A DNA stretch of 44,407 nucleotides from Bacillota bacterium. Its GTDB lineage: Bacteria > Bacillota > Limnochordia > Darwinibacteriales > Darwinibacteriaceae. The DNA is taken from contig JAAYOK010000177.1 of the NCBI GenBank assembly GCA_012520355.1, forward strand, positions 1 to 44,407. Reading direction: 5' to 3'. The position numbers and the translations under genes are program-made. Under the pieces are notes generated by a model. That model worked only from the letters and a program-made list of their open reading frames with translations, did not search any database and was not told the origin of the DNA. Shown here one piece after another: positions 8,513 through 16,817 of the stretch (positions are counted from its first letter, which is position 1; every line of letters starts with the position of its first letter).

Positions 8513-9580
8513 ATGGCATTGCAAATTGGAATTATCGGTCTGCCCAATGTGGGAAAGTCTACGATCTTTAATGCCCTGACCAAACTGGATGTACCGGCCC
8601 TAAATTATCCCTTTTGTACCATTGAGCCTAACCACGGTAGCGTCTTGATTCCAGATGATCGCTTGGCTCAGATTGCTCAGGTGAGCAAACCCAAGATCTT
8701 GACCGGTGCTACCATCGAATTTGTGGATATTGCAGGCTTGGTTAAGGGGGCAAGTAAGGGCGAAGGTTTAGGCAACCAGTTCCTAGCCCATATACGGGAG
8801 ATGGACGCCCTGGTTCACGTCATCCGCTGCTTTGAAGCAGATGATGTGGCCAGTCAAGAAGCTGGCATCAACCCCTTGCGCGATATGGAGATTATCGATT
8901 TAGAACTCATCCTAGCTGATCTGCAAACCATCGCAGGTCGCATGGAACGTACCACCCGGATGCTCAAAACCGGGGAGGCAAGATATAAGGAAGAGCTAGA
9001 ACTCCTTGCCCAGTACCAGACCACCTTAGAGCAGGGTACGCCCCTTAGGAGAACAGACCTTCCAAAAATTTTGGATTTGCCACTCCTTTCAGCCAAACCA
9101 GTTCTCTACTTGGCCAATGTAAATGAAGGTCACATGGATCTCTATCAAGGCTTTCTAGAGGCAGCCCAAGCAGAGGGTTCTGAGGTGGTGGCAGTAGCCG
9201 CTGACTTTGAAATGGAACTCAGCCGTCTCGATCCAGAGGATCAGCAACTATTCTTGGCTGAAGCGGAGATGGACAAGCCTGCCTTGCATCGCCTGGTGGA
9301 AGCCAGTGTACGTCTGCTGGACCTCATTACCTTTTTCACCATTAAGGGCGATGAAACCAGATCGTGGATTATTTCCCGGGGAATGTTAGCACCCCAAGCC
9401 GCCGGTAAGATCCATTCCGATATGGAACGGGGTTTTATCCGGGCGGAAGCAATCAACTGGGAAATGTTGGTATCCGAAGGATCCACCAGCGCCTGCCGCG
9501 ATAAAGGCTTGGTTCGAGTGGAGGGAAAGGATTACCAAATTCAGGAAGGGGATGTCATTTTCTTCCGCTTCAATGTTTGA
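8513..9580 (+). CDS. ychF: Redox-regulated ATPase YchF (Obg-related)
   Basis: YchF is a translation-associated, ribosome-binding ATPase of the Obg family. G1 is GLPNVGKS (residues 9-16), the switch motif [17 protein letters not shown] is intact, and the G4 position reads NVNE, the family's NxxE variant that favours ATP over GTP. The C-terminal TGS domain (about 270-355) ends in [12 protein letters not shown] choose ATG 8513, with GGGGGTG nine bases upstream, over a GTG three codons earlier, because homologues begin directly before the G1 strand. The resulting 355 residues are near the family norm. The stop codon lies inside the -35 element of the rpsF promoter. Confidence 0.96.
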   Translation: MALQIGIIGLPNVGKSTIFNALTKLDVPALNYPFCTIEPNHGSVLIPDDRLAQIAQVSKPKILTGATIEFVDIAGLVKGASKGEGLGNQFLAHIREMDALVHVIRCFEADDVASQEAGINPLRDMEIIDLELILADLQTIAGRMERTTRMLKTGEARYKEELELLAQYQTTLEQGTPLRRTDLPKILDLPLLSAKPVLYLANVNEGHMDLYQGFLEAAQAEGSEVVAVAADFEMELSRLDPEDQQLFLAEAEMDKPALHRLVEASVRLLDLITFFTIKGDETRSWIISRGMLAPQAAGKIHSDMERGFIRAEAINWEMLVSEGSTSACRDKGLVRVEGKDYQIQEGDVIFFRFNV

Positions 9581-9605
9581 CTTCCGGATCTGACGGTGGT
9601 ATAAT
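9577..9605 (+). promoter_or_regulatory. Sigma-A promoter of rpsF-ssb-rpsR
   Basis: TTGACT (9577-9582) and a perfect TATAAT (9600-9605) are spaced by 17 bp. The -35 hexamer contains the ychF stop codon. Transcription should begin near 9612 and give a leader of about 56 nt before rpsF. Confidence 0.85.
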
Positions 9606-9617
9606 GATGGGTGCCCT

Positions 9618-9638
9618 GCCCTAAGTATCGCTTGGGGC
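9618..9638 (+). promoter_or_regulatory. Hairpin in the rpsF 5' leader
   Basis: GCCCTAAG (9618-9625) pairs with CTTGGGGC (9631-9638) around a TATCG loop, giving eight pairs including one T-G wobble. In many bacteria the S6:S18 complex represses its operon by binding an rpsF leader hairpin. I cannot match that family's conserved bulge here, so the role is only a suggestion. Confidence 0.35.
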
Positions 9639-9667
9639 CATATGTCCAGAGGGGAGGTGAAGCTACG

Positions 9668-9958
9668 GTGCGTGATTATGAGCTAATGGTACTTTTTGTC
9701 CCAAACCTTGATGAAGAAGGATTGGAAGCCCAGATCGAGCGGACCAAAGGCCTAATTGAAGGCATTGGTGGTCAAATCGAGAAGGTTGATAAATGGGGTA
9801 AACGTCGGTTTGCTTATGAGATCAACGATATTACCGAAGGCTTCTATGTGGTGATCGATTTTAAAGCAGAAAGCGGAACGACTTCAGAGGTCGAACGAAT
9901 TCTAAAGATCACTGAGGAAGTCATTCGTTATCTGCTCCTTCGCAAAGATCAAGATTGA
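9668..9958 (+). CDS. rpsF: 30S ribosomal protein S6
   Basis: S6 binds S18 on the platform of the 30S subunit. The 96-residue sequence RDYELMVLFVPNLDEEG plus KWGKRRFAYEINDITEGFYV is typical. The GTG at 9668 follows AGGGGAGGTGA at the right spacing. Starting at the upstream GTG (9611) would add 19 residues absent from S6 proteins and would place the start at the transcription start itself. It heads the conserved rpsF-ssb-rpsR operon on its own consensus promoter, with a hairpin in its leader. Confidence 0.97.
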   Translation: MRDYELMVLFVPNLDEEGLEAQIERTKGLIEGIGGQIEKVDKWGKRRFAYEINDITEGFYVVIDFKAESGTTSEVERILKITEEVIRYLLLRKDQD

Positions 9959-9976
9959 TCAAAGGAGTGACGAAAG

Positions 9977-10363
9977 GTGTTAAACAAGGTAATTCTTATT
10001 GGGCGACTCGTAGCTGATCCACAACTTCGTTATACCCAGTCAGGTATAGCGGTGACCAATTTTACCCTTGCAGTGGATCGACCCTTTACGTCTCAAGGAG
10101 GCGACAGGGAAGCAGATTTCATTGATATCGTGACCTGGCGTAAGCTGGCTGAAGTTTGTGCTAACCACCTTAGTAAGGGCCGCCTCGTTGCAGTAGAAGG
10201 ACGTTTGCAGATCCGATCTTATGACGACCAAAATGGCATTCGTAGAAAGGCTGCTGAAATCGTAGCCGATAATGTGCGCTTTTTGGACCGTGCGCAGGAT
10301 GGAGGATCCGTTGAATCAGCTGATGGACCGCCCGAACCGGAGTTTGACGATATACCGTTCTAA
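9977..10363 (+). CDS. ssb: Single-stranded DNA-binding protein
   Basis: The 128-residue protein has an N-terminal OB fold (about 1-108) opening LNKVILIGRLVADPQLRYT, with IDIVTWRKLAEVCANHLSKG in the core. The acidic C-terminal tip EFDDIPF recruits replication and repair partners. It starts at GTG after AAAGGAGTGA. It lies between rpsF and rpsR in the conserved three-gene arrangement. The linker before the acidic tip is short, so the protein is somewhat smaller than B. subtilis SsbA. Confidence 0.97.
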   Translation: MLNKVILIGRLVADPQLRYTQSGIAVTNFTLAVDRPFTSQGGDREADFIDIVTWRKLAEVCANHLSKGRLVAVEGRLQIRSYDDQNGIRRKAAEIVADNVRFLDRAQDGGSVESADGPPEPEFDDIPF

Positions 10364-10387
10364 TCAGATTGGTTTGGAGGCGAAATA

Positions 10388-10618
10388 ATGGCTAGAGAAA
10401 GAGGTCGTAGAGGCAGAAGAAAAGTATGCTCTTTCTGTGTCGATAAAATCGAACAGATCGACTACAAAGAAGTTGGCCGTCTACGTCGTTATGTAACGGA
10501 AAGAGGCAAGATATTGCCACGCCGCATTTCTGGCAACTGTGCCAAGCACCAACGGCAAGTTACCAATGCAATCAAACGGGCCCGTTATGTGGCATTGATG
10601 CCGTACACCATTGACTAA
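10388..10618 (+). CDS. rpsR: 30S ribosomal protein S18, zinc-binding (C+) form
   Basis: The 76 residues contain the S18 signature [19 protein letters not shown] and [20 protein letters not shown]. Cysteines C14 and C17 (CSFC) with C51 and H54 (CAKH) form a likely zinc site, marking the C+ type of S18. Many bacteria also carry a C- copy expressed under zinc limitation; none is in this window. TTGGAGG precedes the ATG, and a strong terminator follows eight bases after the stop. Confidence 0.97.
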   Translation: MARERGRRGRRKVCSFCVDKIEQIDYKEVGRLRRYVTERGKILPRRISGNCAKHQRQVTNAIKRARYVALMPYTID

Positions 10619-10626
10619 GATCTTAG

Positions 10627-10650
10627 GGAGCAGCTTTGCTGCTCCTTTTT
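10627..10650 (+). terminator. Intrinsic terminator after rpsR
   Basis: A perfect 8-bp stem GGAGCAGC / GCTGCTCC around a TTT loop is followed by five T. It separates the rpsF-ssb-rpsR operon from yybS. Confidence 0.92.
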
Positions 10651-10672
10651 CAACTGAAAGCTAGGTGAATGT

Positions 10673-11620
10673 ATGAAAACTCGTTCCTTAACCGAAGGAG
10701 CCATGCTGGGGGCCATCACCGTCCTCGTAGCTATACTTGGCGAATACATAGGAATGCCATCCATCATTATCCCAATTCCCCTGCTGCTTTTAGTCTACCG
10801 TCAGGGCTTTCAATACGGCATTCTAGCTGCCATTGCTGCAGCGTTGATCTCCAGCCTTGTTGCGGGACATGTCTTTTCTGGTCTCTCTATTATAATTTGG
10901 GGTTTTGTGGGCGTAGCCCTTGGGATGGCGTTGCGGGAGAAGTTCTCCTTTCCCCGGCTGATGCTCGTTGGGATAATTTCCAACCTTGTAGTCATAGGTC
11001 TCAACTTCCTTCTCTACTCCCTGATTATTGGGGGTAGTGTATTGACGGATCTTTTGACCATGTTTATGCAGAGTATTGATCAGGCGATTCAGATGTCAGA
11101 AAGCCTAGGGGTACAAGGGGAGGCACTCCGGCAGTACGAGGCCATGAAGACCTTTCTCCCCATTTTGCTCAGGGTTGGTCTACCCTCCATGCTCTTGGTA
11201 TATGCCGTCAGTATGAGCTATCTTAACTTGGCCATTGGCCGGGCGGTGCTGAGGCGCTTAGGTGATCACAATATGCCCTGGATGTTACCCTTTTCCCAGT
11301 GGAGACTACCGGGTTACTTTGGCCTGATCTTTGGTTTTGGACTGATCACAACAAGTATAAGTTTGGGTACAGACTTACCGGAGTGGCTTCAGTTTCTGGG
11401 CCTAAACTCCTTTCTCCTTTCCTTTTATGCCTATGCAGTTGCCGCCATCAGCTTGGCATGGTATTATTTCCAAAAGAAGAATGTACCCACGTTTTTACGT
11501 GTTGTGTTGATTTTTATACTGTTCACGATGCAGTTTTTACTCATGGCCCTGGTCTTTTTGGCCGTGATCGATGGATTCTTTGATTTCCGCAGACTCATGT
11601 CGGGAGAGGAAGAAAAATAG
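10673..11620 (+). CDS. yybS: DUF2232 (YybS-like) integral membrane protein
   Basis: This 315-residue protein has about eight hydrophobic helices and the N-terminus RSLTEGAMLGAITVLVAIL, typical of DUF2232/YybS, an uncharacterised family with an ECF-substrate-binding-like fold. A central hydrophilic segment (about 130-165) separates two groups of helices. Position supports the assignment: in B. subtilis yybS lies between rpsR and rplI. Here gdpP (yybT), normally next, is absent and rplI follows directly after 15 bases. The ribosome site (CTAGGTGA) is moderate. Function is unknown. Confidence 0.82.
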   Translation: MKTRSLTEGAMLGAITVLVAILGEYIGMPSIIIPIPLLLLVYRQGFQYGILAAIAAALISSLVAGHVFSGLSIIIWGFVGVALGMALREKFSFPRLMLVGIISNLVVIGLNFLLYSLIIGGSVLTDLLTMFMQSIDQAIQMSESLGVQGEALRQYEAMKTFLPILLRVGLPSMLLVYAVSMSYLNLAIGRAVLRRLGDHNMPWMLPFSQWRLPGYFGLIFGFGLITTSISLGTDLPEWLQFLGLNSFLLSFYAYAVAAISLAWYYFQKKNVPTFLRVVLIFILFTMQFLLMALVFLAVIDGFFDFRRLMSGEEEK

Positions 11621-11635
11621 AAGGGTGGGTTTCCC

Positions 11636-12082
11636 ATGAAAGTGATTCTTCAGGCAAATGTGAAGAAGATTGGTAGTAAAGGTGATGTGGTGGAAGTTGC
11701 TGAGGGTTATGCACGCAATTACCTTCTACCACGGGGCCTGGCTGTGGAAGCCAATGCAGGCAACTTACGCCAGGTGGCACAGGTAAAGCAGGCCGAATCG
11801 AGCAGAATGGATCGGGAACTGAAGGAAGCAGAGCGTGTGGGAGCCATATTGCAGAAGAAAAAAGTAAACGTCGCTGCTAAGGTTGGCGAAGGGGGCCGCC
11901 TCTTTGGTTCCATTACGACGCAGGAAATCGGAGAACAGCTCCGGAGCCAGTTCTCGGTAGAAATTGACAAGAGGAAAATCGAAGTCAAGGAGCCAATAAA
12001 GACCCTGGGATCGCATCCTATCACTGTGAAAGTACATCCCAAGGTCCATGTGTCCATGACTGTGGAGGTTACTCCAGAGTAA
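11636..12082 (+). CDS. rplI: 50S ribosomal protein L9
   Basis: The 148-residue L9 has its N-terminal rRNA-binding domain (MKVILQANVKKIGSKGDVVEVAEGYARNYLLPRG, read in parts), the long connecting helix (about 42-75) and the C-terminal domain beginning KVGEGGRLFGSITTQEI. Length and motifs are standard. GGGTGGG precedes the ATG. In many Bacillota the replicative helicase gene follows rplI directly. Here lonC follows, and the helicase lies about 9 kb downstream. Confidence 0.97.
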   Translation: MKVILQANVKKIGSKGDVVEVAEGYARNYLLPRGLAVEANAGNLRQVAQVKQAESSRMDRELKEAERVGAILQKKKVNVAAKVGEGGRLFGSITTQEIGEQLRSQFSVEIDKRKIEVKEPIKTLGSHPITVKVHPKVHVSMTVEVTPE

Positions 12083-12124
12083 GCAGGCCACCTGGAAATA
12101 CTAGCTTGGAGGGTTAAATCCCCA

Positions 12125-14056
12125 TTGGAAACAAATGAATTGATACCTAACAAAAACTCATCACAGGATCTCAAGCCATCCTTAGAAAAACATGTCTCCG
12201 CACTCCTGACTATTTTAGCAGAAGTTCACGGACATGATCAGCTGGTTTTAAAGGCCGGCAAGCTTGATTCCTTAGAACTGATGCAATCGGATAAGATCGA
12301 AGATCGGATCTTGGCTCTAGAACGCTTAGTGCATGAAGATCCAACCATTGTCGATCCCCGTTCGCCAGAAGAAGTAGATGAAGTCCTCTACGAACTAGAG
12401 GACTATTTAGCTGAGCTCTTGGCCCGGCGTACCGTGGAAGACCAGATCGAAGCCAAGGTTGGAGCAAAGATGCAAGAACGCCATCTGGAATACATCAGGG
12501 AGATTCGCACGCAGGTTTTAAAGGAAGAAGCAGGACCTGACAACGCCCAAACCCTGAAAAAGTTTGCCGAACTGGAGATCCTCGAGCAGCGTAGCCTATC
12601 TGGTTCCACTGTGGATCTAATGCGGCCCCAGAGTCTAGACGAGGTGGTAGGGCAGAGGGACGCAATCCAATCGCTCTTAACCAAGTTGAGCTCGCCCTAT
12701 CCGCAGCATATTCTACTTTATGGACCTCCCGGTGTGGGCAAGACAACGGTAGCACGCCTAGCTCTCCAAGTGGCCAAATCGAAGGCCTATACTCCCTTTA
12801 CAGAAGACTCCCCTTTTATCGAGGTGGATGGGACAACCCTCCGCTGGGATCCCCGGGAAGTAACGAATCCTTTGATTGGTTCTGTTCACGATCCTATTTA
12901 CCAGGGGGCCAAGCGGGATTTGGCCGATGGTTCGGTACCAGAGCCTAAACTCGGTTTAGTAACTGAGGCCCATGGTGGAGTTCTCTTTATCGATGAAATA
13001 GGCGAATTGGACCTGGTTCTGCAAAACAAGCTCCTGAAGGTCCTAGAAGATAAGCGCGTCCTTTTTGAATCATCGTATTATGATCCCCATGATCCTCAGA
13101 TTCCAAAATACATTCATCAACTCTTTACCAAGGGTGCTCCCGCGGACTTTGTCCTGATCGGTGCCACAACCAGGGACCCTTCAGAGATCAGTCCCGCCTT
13201 TCGTTCGCGCTGTGCCGAGGTGTTCTTTGATCCCCTGACGCCAGCAGACATTGTCCAGATTGTCCAAGCGGCGAGCGAGCGCCTAGAGACCACCTTAGAG
13301 GCGGGGGTAGCAGAACTTGTGGCCGAATACACCATTGAAGGTAGAAAAGCCACTCGTCTCTTAGCTGATGCCTATAGTGCTGCCCTGTATCGGGATGGTG
13401 GGGAACCTGGAGATGTGGTGGTAACCAAGGCTGATATGGCCGGTGTGATCCAATCGGCCCGCTTAAGTTCTTACTTTGGCACCAAAGCCTCCGAGGGCAA
13501 AGAAGTGGGGCGGATTTTGGGTCTCGGCGTAAGTGGATATCTAGGTTCCATTTTAGAAATTGAGGCTGTGGCCTTTAAGAGTAAAGAGGCGGGGAAAGGC
13601 CGCGTCCGCTTCAACGATACCGCTGGTAGCATGGCTAAAGATAGCGTGTTTAACGCGGCTTCGGTCTTTCGAGCCTTAACCGGGGAAGAGCTGGATGATT
13701 ATGATGTGCATGTGAACGTGGTGGGTGGAGGAAATATTGATGGTCCCTCCGCGGGTGTTGCCATTTTAGCTTCCATCATCAGTGCTGTGAAGGGCTGGCC
13801 CATTCCCCAAGACATTGCTGTGACGGGTGAGATCTCCCTTAGGGGCAAAGTGAAAGCGGTGGGTGGCTTGCACGCTAAGATCTATGGGGCCAAACAAGGG
13901 GGAGTCAAGACAGTCTATATCCCTAAAGACAATGAGGACAACCTCCCCCAGGTCACCGATGATGTCAAGATTATTGCCATTGACCATGTTCAGGAATTCT
14001 TGCAGCAGATTTTTCCGCAGGAATTTGGAGAAAATCATTGGCCACGAGCTAACTAA
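12125..14056 (+). CDS. lonC: Spore-type Lon-family ATP-dependent protease (LonC)
   Basis: At 643 residues it lacks the large LonA N-terminal domain. The N-terminal ~165 residues are helical. The AAA+ module has Walker A GPPGVGKTT (200-208) and Walker B-like GGVLFIDEIGELD. The C-terminal Lon protease domain carries the Ser-Lys dyad: S542 in NIDGPSAG and K585 in GGLHAKIYGAKQGG. It fits the Lon subfamily restricted to endospore formers (TIGR02903 type). It probably degrades misfolded or regulatory proteins during sporulation. The TTG start, with GGAGGG 11 bases upstream, is the only plausible initiation codon in frame. A strong terminator follows. Confidence 0.9.
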   Translation: METNELIPNKNSSQDLKPSLEKHVSALLTILAEVHGHDQLVLKAGKLDSLELMQSDKIEDRILALERLVHEDPTIVDPRSPEEVDEVLYELEDYLAELLARRTVEDQIEAKVGAKMQERHLEYIREIRTQVLKEEAGPDNAQTLKKFAELEILEQRSLSGSTVDLMRPQSLDEVVGQRDAIQSLLTKLSSPYPQHILLYGPPGVGKTTVARLALQVAKSKAYTPFTEDSPFIEVDGTTLRWDPREVTNPLIGSVHDPIYQGAKRDLADGSVPEPKLGLVTEAHGGVLFIDEIGELDLVLQNKLLKVLEDKRVLFESSYYDPHDPQIPKYIHQLFTKGAPADFVLIGATTRDPSEISPAFRSRCAEVFFDPLTPADIVQIVQAASERLETTLEAGVAELVAEYTIEGRKATRLLADAYSAALYRDGGEPGDVVVTKADMAGVIQSARLSSYFGTKASEGKEVGRILGLGVSGYLGSILEIEAVAFKSKEAGKGRVRFNDTAGSMAKDSVFNAASVFRALTGEELDDYDVHVNVVGGGNIDGPSAGVAILASIISAVKGWPIPQDIAVTGEISLRGKVKAVGGLHAKIYGAKQGGVKTVYIPKDNEDNLPQVTDDVKIIAIDHVQEFLQQIFPQEFGENHWPRAN

Positions 14057-14069
14057 GTTTGCTTTGGAG

Positions 14070-14094
14070 CTGCCAGCCTTGCTGGCAGTTTTTT
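14070..14094 (+). terminator. Intrinsic terminator after lonC
   Basis: A perfect 8-bp stem CTGCCAGC / GCTGGCAG with a CTT loop is followed by six T. Confidence 0.93.
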
Positions 14095-14105
14095 CTTGAC
14101 CAGAA

Positions 14106-14134
14106 TTGCAGATCCCGAAACATAGTGCTAAACT
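14106..14134 (+). promoter_or_regulatory. Candidate promoter of the mgtE leader
   Basis: TTGCAG (14106-14111) and TAAACT (14129-14134) are spaced by 17 bp, with an upstream TG giving an extended -10 (TGCTAAACT). Both hexamers are 4 of 6 to consensus. A TTGACC at 14096-14101 overlaps the terminator T-run but has no well-spaced partner. Confidence 0.4.
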
Positions 14135-14168
14135 AGGGATAGACTACCTTTAGAGGAGGGAGAACTGA

Positions 14169-14270
14169 GTGGATAGCGATTGGCCTAGTAGTATGAAAAC
14201 GAACAAGGGCAAAGTAGAGTGGCCATTTCGAATGGAATATCCCCTCGTCTCTTGTGCCCTCTATTTCTGA
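14169..14270 (+). CDS. Putative leader peptide upstream of mgtE (33 codons)
   Basis: A GTG codon lies eight bases after the strong site GAGGAGGG (14153-14160) and opens a 33-residue frame with three Pro residues, each after an aromatic or Tyr (WP, WP, YP), ending SCALYF. It resembles no protein I recognise. Its codons 8-13 form the 5' arm of the long leader stem, and its stop lies eight bases before the 3' arm, so a translating ribosome would prevent pairing. It is out of frame with mgtE. Proline-containing leader peptides control Mg2+ transporter genes in enterics (mgtL, mgtP), but no homology is implied. Translation is inferred only from the ribosome site. Confidence 0.5.
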   Translation: MDSDWPSSMKTNKGKVEWPFRMEYPLVSCALYF

Positions 14271-14293
14271 CCCGCGCTGTTCGTTTTTATACT
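14190..14293 (+). promoter_or_regulatory. Long structured 5' leader element of mgtE
   Basis: The arms 14190-14205 and 14278-14293 pair over 16 consecutive positions with a single G-T wobble. Inside, AGGGCA (14206-14211) pairs with TGCCCT (14255-14260), extended by AAG/CTT and AGA/TCT with bulges. A terminal hairpin CCATT-TCG-AATGG caps the rod (14223-14235). The 3' arm contains five T directly after CGAACA/TGTTCG pairing, terminator-like. The mgtE ribosome site (14304-14312) lies just downstream. It does not match the M-box Mg2+ riboswitch as I know it. It is likely an attenuation or stability element. Confidence 0.7.
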
Positions 14294-14320
14294 CCAACTA
14301 CAAGTGAGGAGGATAAAAAC

Positions 14321-15667
14321 ATGCAGATTCAAGATTGGCGCGATCTAGAGCGCCTTGTTCTGGCAAAAGACTTCAAGTCAGTCAAAGCTGAATTGCCAGC
14401 TTTTCAAGATGCAGATATTGCTGCTTTCATGGACGAGCTCAGTGGGGAGCATGTGGTCATCGTTTTTCGTTTATTACCCAAAGACCGGGCAGCAGAGGTC
14501 TTCTCCTATCTTTCCATCGAGATGCAAGAGCATATTGTCCGGGCCATCACAGATCAAGAGGTAGCCTCCATTATTGAACAGCTTTTTGTGGACGACGCTG
14601 CGGACTTTTTGGAGGAATTACCTGCTAGTGTAGTAAAACGAGTGCTACGGAACGCCTCGCCAGCTACGAGAGACTTAATCAACCAATTTCTGCAGTATCC
14701 GCCGTACTCTGCCGGGAGCATCATGACGGCAGAATTTGCGGATCTAAAGAAAACGATGACAGTGGCCGATGCCTTCAAGCGCATTCGCCGCACTGCACTG
14801 GACAAAGAGACAGTATACACCTGTTATGTGATTGATGCCAACCGCCGTCTAGAAGGGGTTGTCACCGTTAAAGAACTTTTCCTAGCTGATGAAGATGCAA
14901 TCATAAGAGATATTATGGAAACCAATGTGATTGCAGCCCGCACCAGTGACGATCAAGAAGATGTGGCCGCGCTCTTTTCCCGCTATGATTTCCTCTCATT
15001 ACCTGTTGTGGATGAGGAAAACCGCTTAGTTGGGATTATCACCTTTGACGACATCATGCAAGTTATCCATCAAGAGGCCACAGAAGACTTTCAGAAGATG
15101 GCGGCCATGGCCCCATCAGAAAAGCCTTACTTGAAAACCAGTGTCTTGGCACTGGCCAAAAACAGGATTCTCTGGCTTTTATTTTTAATGATTACCGGCA
15201 TGATCGTAGGCGCTATTCTCGGGCGCTATGAAGAAGCCTTTGTCGCCTTGCCGATCTTGGTGACCTTTGTACCCATGCTCACCGATACTGGTGGTAATGC
15301 TGGCTCCCAAAGCTCTACCTTGGTGATTCGCGGCATGGCACTGAAAGAAATCACCACGAAAGACTTTGGGCGTGTCTTCCTCAAAGAACTCGGCGTAAGT
15401 GTTCTAGTGGGTCTGGCTTTAGGCGCAGCAAATTTCGTCCGGCTGATTATCACCTATCCCGGGGACTACATGATGGCTGTCGTTGTCTCCTTAGCCCTCT
15501 TCGTTACGGTATTGATTGGCAAGACCGCAGGGGGCACGCTTCCCATGCTGGCGAAAATAGTAAAAGCGGATCCAGCCATTATGGCCGCTCCGCTCATTAC
15601 CACTATTGTGGATGCTGGTGCTTTGATCATTTACTTCAAGTTCGTTGAAGCTCTGCTTCTCAAATAA
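14321..15667 (+). CDS. mgtE: MgtE-type magnesium transporter
   Basis: MgtE is a homodimeric Mg2+ channel whose cytosolic domains sense intracellular Mg2+. The N domain spans about 1-120, and paired CBS domains follow (about 125-250, with FLSLPVVDEENRLVGIITFDD). The C-terminal pore has about five helices, with PMLTDTGGNAGSQSS in the conserved loop and VDAGAL in the last helix. The 448 residues match the family. ATG 14321 follows GTGAGGAGG at good spacing; an upstream in-frame extension from 14219 would translate the leader stem and is not used. The gene converges on galK with an 8-bp overlap. Confidence 0.95.
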   Translation: MQIQDWRDLERLVLAKDFKSVKAELPAFQDADIAAFMDELSGEHVVIVFRLLPKDRAAEVFSYLSIEMQEHIVRAITDQEVASIIEQLFVDDAADFLEELPASVVKRVLRNASPATRDLINQFLQYPPYSAGSIMTAEFADLKKTMTVADAFKRIRRTALDKETVYTCYVIDANRRLEGVVTVKELFLADEDAIIRDIMETNVIAARTSDDQEDVAALFSRYDFLSLPVVDEENRLVGIITFDDIMQVIHQEATEDFQKMAAMAPSEKPYLKTSVLALAKNRILWLLFLMITGMIVGAILGRYEEAFVALPILVTFVPMLTDTGGNAGSQSSTLVIRGMALKEITTKDFGRVFLKELGVSVLVGLALGAANFVRLIITYPGDYMMAVVVSLALFVTVLIGKTAGGTLPMLAKIVKADPAIMAAPLITTIVDAGALIIYFKFVEALLLK

Positions 15668-16817
15668 GAACCTGGGCACCGGGGGAAGCGCTGAAGACGT
15701 AGACTTCCGCTTGGAGCTTGGTCTGGGCTTCGTAGTTTTTGGTCACCCTTTCCTCAAACAACGCTAACTGGGGACGGGGCACCAGAGAGACGGTACAGCC
15801 GCCAAAACCGGCCCCTGTCATGCGGGAACCGAGTACTCCAGGCACCTCTAGGGCTAACTCCACTAAGAGATCGAGTTCGGGACAACTTACTTCAAAATCG
15901 TACTGGAGGCTCTGGTGTGAAGCAGTTAAGGCTTGACCGAAACTGACTAGATCACCGGCCTTCAGTGCTTTAATAGCCTTAAGCACACGATCGTTCTCGC
16001 TAACAACATGTCTGGCCCTGGAGGCTAAGGTTCCCGGTAGTTGTTCAATCAAAGGGAGATGTTCCATACCCACATCCCGTAGAGAAGCGATCTCTCCGAG
16101 CTGGGGCTTAAGCAGCTGAACTGCATCGCTACACTCCTGGCGGCGGGTATTATAAGCGGAATCTACAAGACCCCGACGGACCCGACTGTTCAGTACTACC
16201 ACCACATAATCCTGCTCTTCAAAGGGGGTGGGAATCAGTTCATACTCAAGACTGCGGCAGTCTAAAAAGAGGGCGTGATCCTTCCGTCCCATCATGGAGG
16301 CAAACTGGTCCATGATACCAGAGGCCACACCAACAAAATCGTTTTCGGCCCTTTGGGTCAGCTTAACGAGCTCCACATCGTCATAGTCCCAACCGTGGAG
16401 GGAGCGTAATAAGACTGCTGCTGCCACTTCTAAGGCTGCAGAGGAAGAAAGGCCCGCTCCCTGCGGAACATTACCTTGGATCACAACATCTAAGCCTTGG
16501 AGCTCAAAGCCTAGGAGCTGAAATTCCTTGCAGACCCCCCGGAAGTAATTGGTCCATTGTTCTGTGGTAGAAGAAAGAATCTCCTGTGTAGGAAAACGGC
16601 TCTCGGCATCGTAATCAAGGGAATAGAGATTGATAACACCGCTTCTATTCAGGGCACCGGCCATGGTGATACCGGCATCGATGGCCATGGGAAAGACAAA
16701 ACCCTCGTTGTAATCGGTGTGTTCACCTAGGAGGTTGACCCGGCCTGGTGCTTTGACCAAAGTGGGCTCTCCTGATGCTGGAAATCTTCGTTTAAACTCT
16801 GCTATTAGGTTAGTCAT
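15660..16817 (-). CDS. galK: Galactokinase
   Basis: Galactokinase phosphorylates galactose at C1, the first Leloir step. This 385-residue GHMP kinase has the galactokinase signature GRVNLLGEHTDYNEGFVFP near the N-terminus, the ATP-binding GNVPQGAGLSSSAALEVA motif (about residues 110-127) and the third GHMP motif MTGAGFGGCTVSLV near the C-terminus. I choose the ATG at 16817 with AGAGGTG just upstream; the GTG three codons earlier lies inside that ribosome site. The stop codon of the decayed galT overlaps this start, so the two genes once formed a coupled galT-galK unit. The reading frame looks intact and probably functional. Confidence 0.95.
   Translation of the reverse strand: MTNLIAEFKRRFPASGEPTLVKAPGRVNLLGEHTDYNEGFVFPMAIDAGITMAGALNRSGVINLYSLDYDAESRFPTQEILSSTTEQWTNYFRGVCKEFQLLGFELQGLDVVIQGNVPQGAGLSSSAALEVAAAVLLRSLHGWDYDDVELVKLTQRAENDFVGVASGIMDQFASMMGRKDHALFLDCRSLEYELIPTPFEEQDYVVVVLNSRVRRGLVDSAYNTRRQECSDAVQLLKPQLGEIASLRDVGMEHLPLIEQLPGTLASRARHVVSENDRVLKAIKALKAGDLVSFGQALTASHQSLQYDFEVSCPELDLLVELALEVPGVLGSRMTGAGFGGCTVSLVPRPQLALFEERVTKNYEAQTKLQAEVYVFSASPGAQVLI

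Noticed and set aside
14135-14320. M-box (ykoK) Mg2+ riboswitch before mgtE
   Set aside because: The leader is strongly structured, but its sequence lacks the conserved M-box core elements, and the main stem lies within a short translated-looking frame.
14219-14320. N-terminal extension of MgtE
   Set aside because: The frame is open, but it has no ribosome site, would translate the leader stem, and adds residues not found in MgtE. A strong site precedes ATG 14321.
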